A DNA stretch of 64,000 nucleotides from Cymbidium sinense (Eukaryota; Streptophyta; Magnoliopsida; Asparagales; Orchidaceae). Below are positions 62,991-64,000 of this stretch, one piece after another (positions within the stretch are counted from its first letter, which is position 1; the number at the start of each line of letters is the position of its first letter). The position numbers and the translations under genes are program-made. The stretch spans positions 208,500,982 through 208,564,981 of the forward strand of contig CM038215.1 of the NCBI GenBank assembly GCA_021442155.1, given 5' to 3'. The notes beneath the pieces were generated by a model, which worked only from the letters and a program-made list of their open reading frames with translations, was not told the origin of the DNA and did not search any database.

Positions 62991-64000
62991 CTTCCCGATG
63001 AAACCATCATCAATTTTTCTTACTTCAAAATGACTTATTGTTCAATTTTTGCATCTAGGAGCTTGCTTAATAGGGGTAATGTTAGGATCTATTGCTAGCT
63101 TGTGGACTGCAACGTTAGGAGATAATCTGGGCATTTCTTCATAACTCCATATGAAGCAGTATTTAAACTTAGTTAATATCCTAACTAAGTCATTAGTTTC
63201 TTCTTCATTCAACAACGAACTGATGTATGTCAGGCGAGAATTTTCTTCTATTGTGAGGTTGATTTCTTTTAGCTTGTCGATTGTTCAATGAATTTCTTCT
63301 TCAAATTGGCGGTGCCTCTTTGACTTGGAGATCATTTGGATCATGAGTTTCTAAACACACATTCTCATAGAGTTGGGGATGTGTGAGAAGAACTATCAAT
63401 TCAAATGGTTGGTAATAACTAGGAAATAATCTTCATCATTGATCAAACCACACTTGAATCCTAGTCTGCTCTTGATTTTGTGCTTCCCCTTTATATTGTT
63501 CCATAGCTTTTCAAAATATTCGACTGCTTGGACCAAGTGTGAGGAACTAAACCTTTCTGTAGATTTTGAACACAAGGTGAGTAAAAGTCAAAAGGTAATT
63601 CCATTAATTCTTTAAAGTATCTTCCTCAAGTCTACATCAACTCGGACTTGAGGATGATGAAAAAAAAGAACCTCTTATGCTTCATGAGGAAGACTTAGGG
63701 ACTTCCTTAACTACTAAACCTTCAACTTTATGATGTGAGGTGAGTAAGAGCTAAGGTTCCAAGCTACCAATAGTTTCACATAAACCAAATTCAAATACTT
63801 TACTTTGCTTGGCGGTCTTCATCTTTGCTGGATCAAAAGTCACCTCCAATGGAACCCAGAGGGTTGGTTGGCATACTAATCACATTAGACTCATCCTCAG
63901 ATGGATTCCAAGTCTATGTGAATAGTATGGGTACTCCTATGAACTGGAACACGACCTCTATTAATTGAAGGCCAACTAGGGTGTCTCCCACCTTTGGAAC
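62991..64000 (-). pseudogene. Element B protease-RT linker, cut by window edge
   Basis: Equivalent to 18,480-19,410 of element A, recognisable by shared blocks such as 'ggagcttgctt-atagggtaa' (63,058-63,080; 18,428-18,448) and 'cttcat...cggtcttcatc'. No domain or long frame is present. Confidence 0.55.

Larger units (their letters stand above)
58228..64000 (-). mobile_element. Element B internal region, Tat/Ogre-type retrotransposon (cut by window)
   Basis: A minus-strand element of the same family as element A and in the same order: hairpin cluster, degenerate repeats, integrase, archaeal-type RNase H, RT. It leaves the window at 64,000 in the protease-RT linker (equivalent to about 19,400 of element A). 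The shared part is 5.8 kb here against 6.8 kb in element A. Most of the difference is in the 3' repeat region. Coding parts are broken. Its 5' half and 5' LTR must lie to the right of the window. Confidence 0.85.

Overview
The window looks like repeat-filled intergenic DNA from the nuclear genome of a land plant, most likely an angiosperm. I find no intact host gene, no rRNA or tRNA gene, and nothing prokaryotic. The evidence for a plant is the set of decayed transposable elements: Tat/Ogre-type Ty3-gypsy retrotransposons with two RNase H domains, a chromovirus-type Ty3-gypsy element, an RTE-type LINE, a Harbinger/Tourist-like non-autonomous DNA transposon, and long AT microsatellites. No species can be named from the sequence alone.

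Two related giant LTR retrotransposons dominate, both on the minus strand. Element A has its internal region at 12,581-25,691 (3' repeat region, integrase, archaeal-type RNase H, RT-RNase H, protease, gag, a leader ORF, a hairpin-array leader and a PBS). A truncated 5' LTR lies on its right (25,700-31,536), and a rearranged 3' LTR lies on its left (10,329-12,580, plus a piece in inverted orientation at 5,906-10,328). Element B has a complete 3' LTR of about 7.6 kb (50,581-58,227). Its internal region (58,228-64,000) runs off the right edge. A further LTR of the B subfamily fills 1-5,905. The LTRs end in TGTGGTGTT...AACACCACA. A TATA-like box lies about 1.46-1.48 kb from the LTR end in all three copies that retain it, which implies an unusually long U3 of about 6.2 kb.

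The middle of the window (31.5-50.5 kb) is a different, more AT-rich landscape. It holds a gag-less chromovirus-type element (32,882-38,450, apparent 5-bp target duplication TCAAA), a ~1.1-kb inverted-repeat transposon (40,395-41,475), an RTE LINE fragment (44,290-45,730), an RNase H-like reverse-transcriptase remnant (47,118-47,580), two long (AT)n tracts, and long stretches in which I recognise nothing. Every coding region is broken by stops and frameshifts.

The most interesting signal is structural, not coding. The leader of element A holds about 14 tandem copies of a stem-loop with a constant 12-nt loop and stems whose arms change together. The 3' non-coding region of elements A and B holds a string of short perfect hairpins whose arm sequences differ from hairpin to hairpin while staying complementary. 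Both patterns look like preserved secondary structure, or a mutational process that keeps palindromes perfect. I know of no description of either for this element type.
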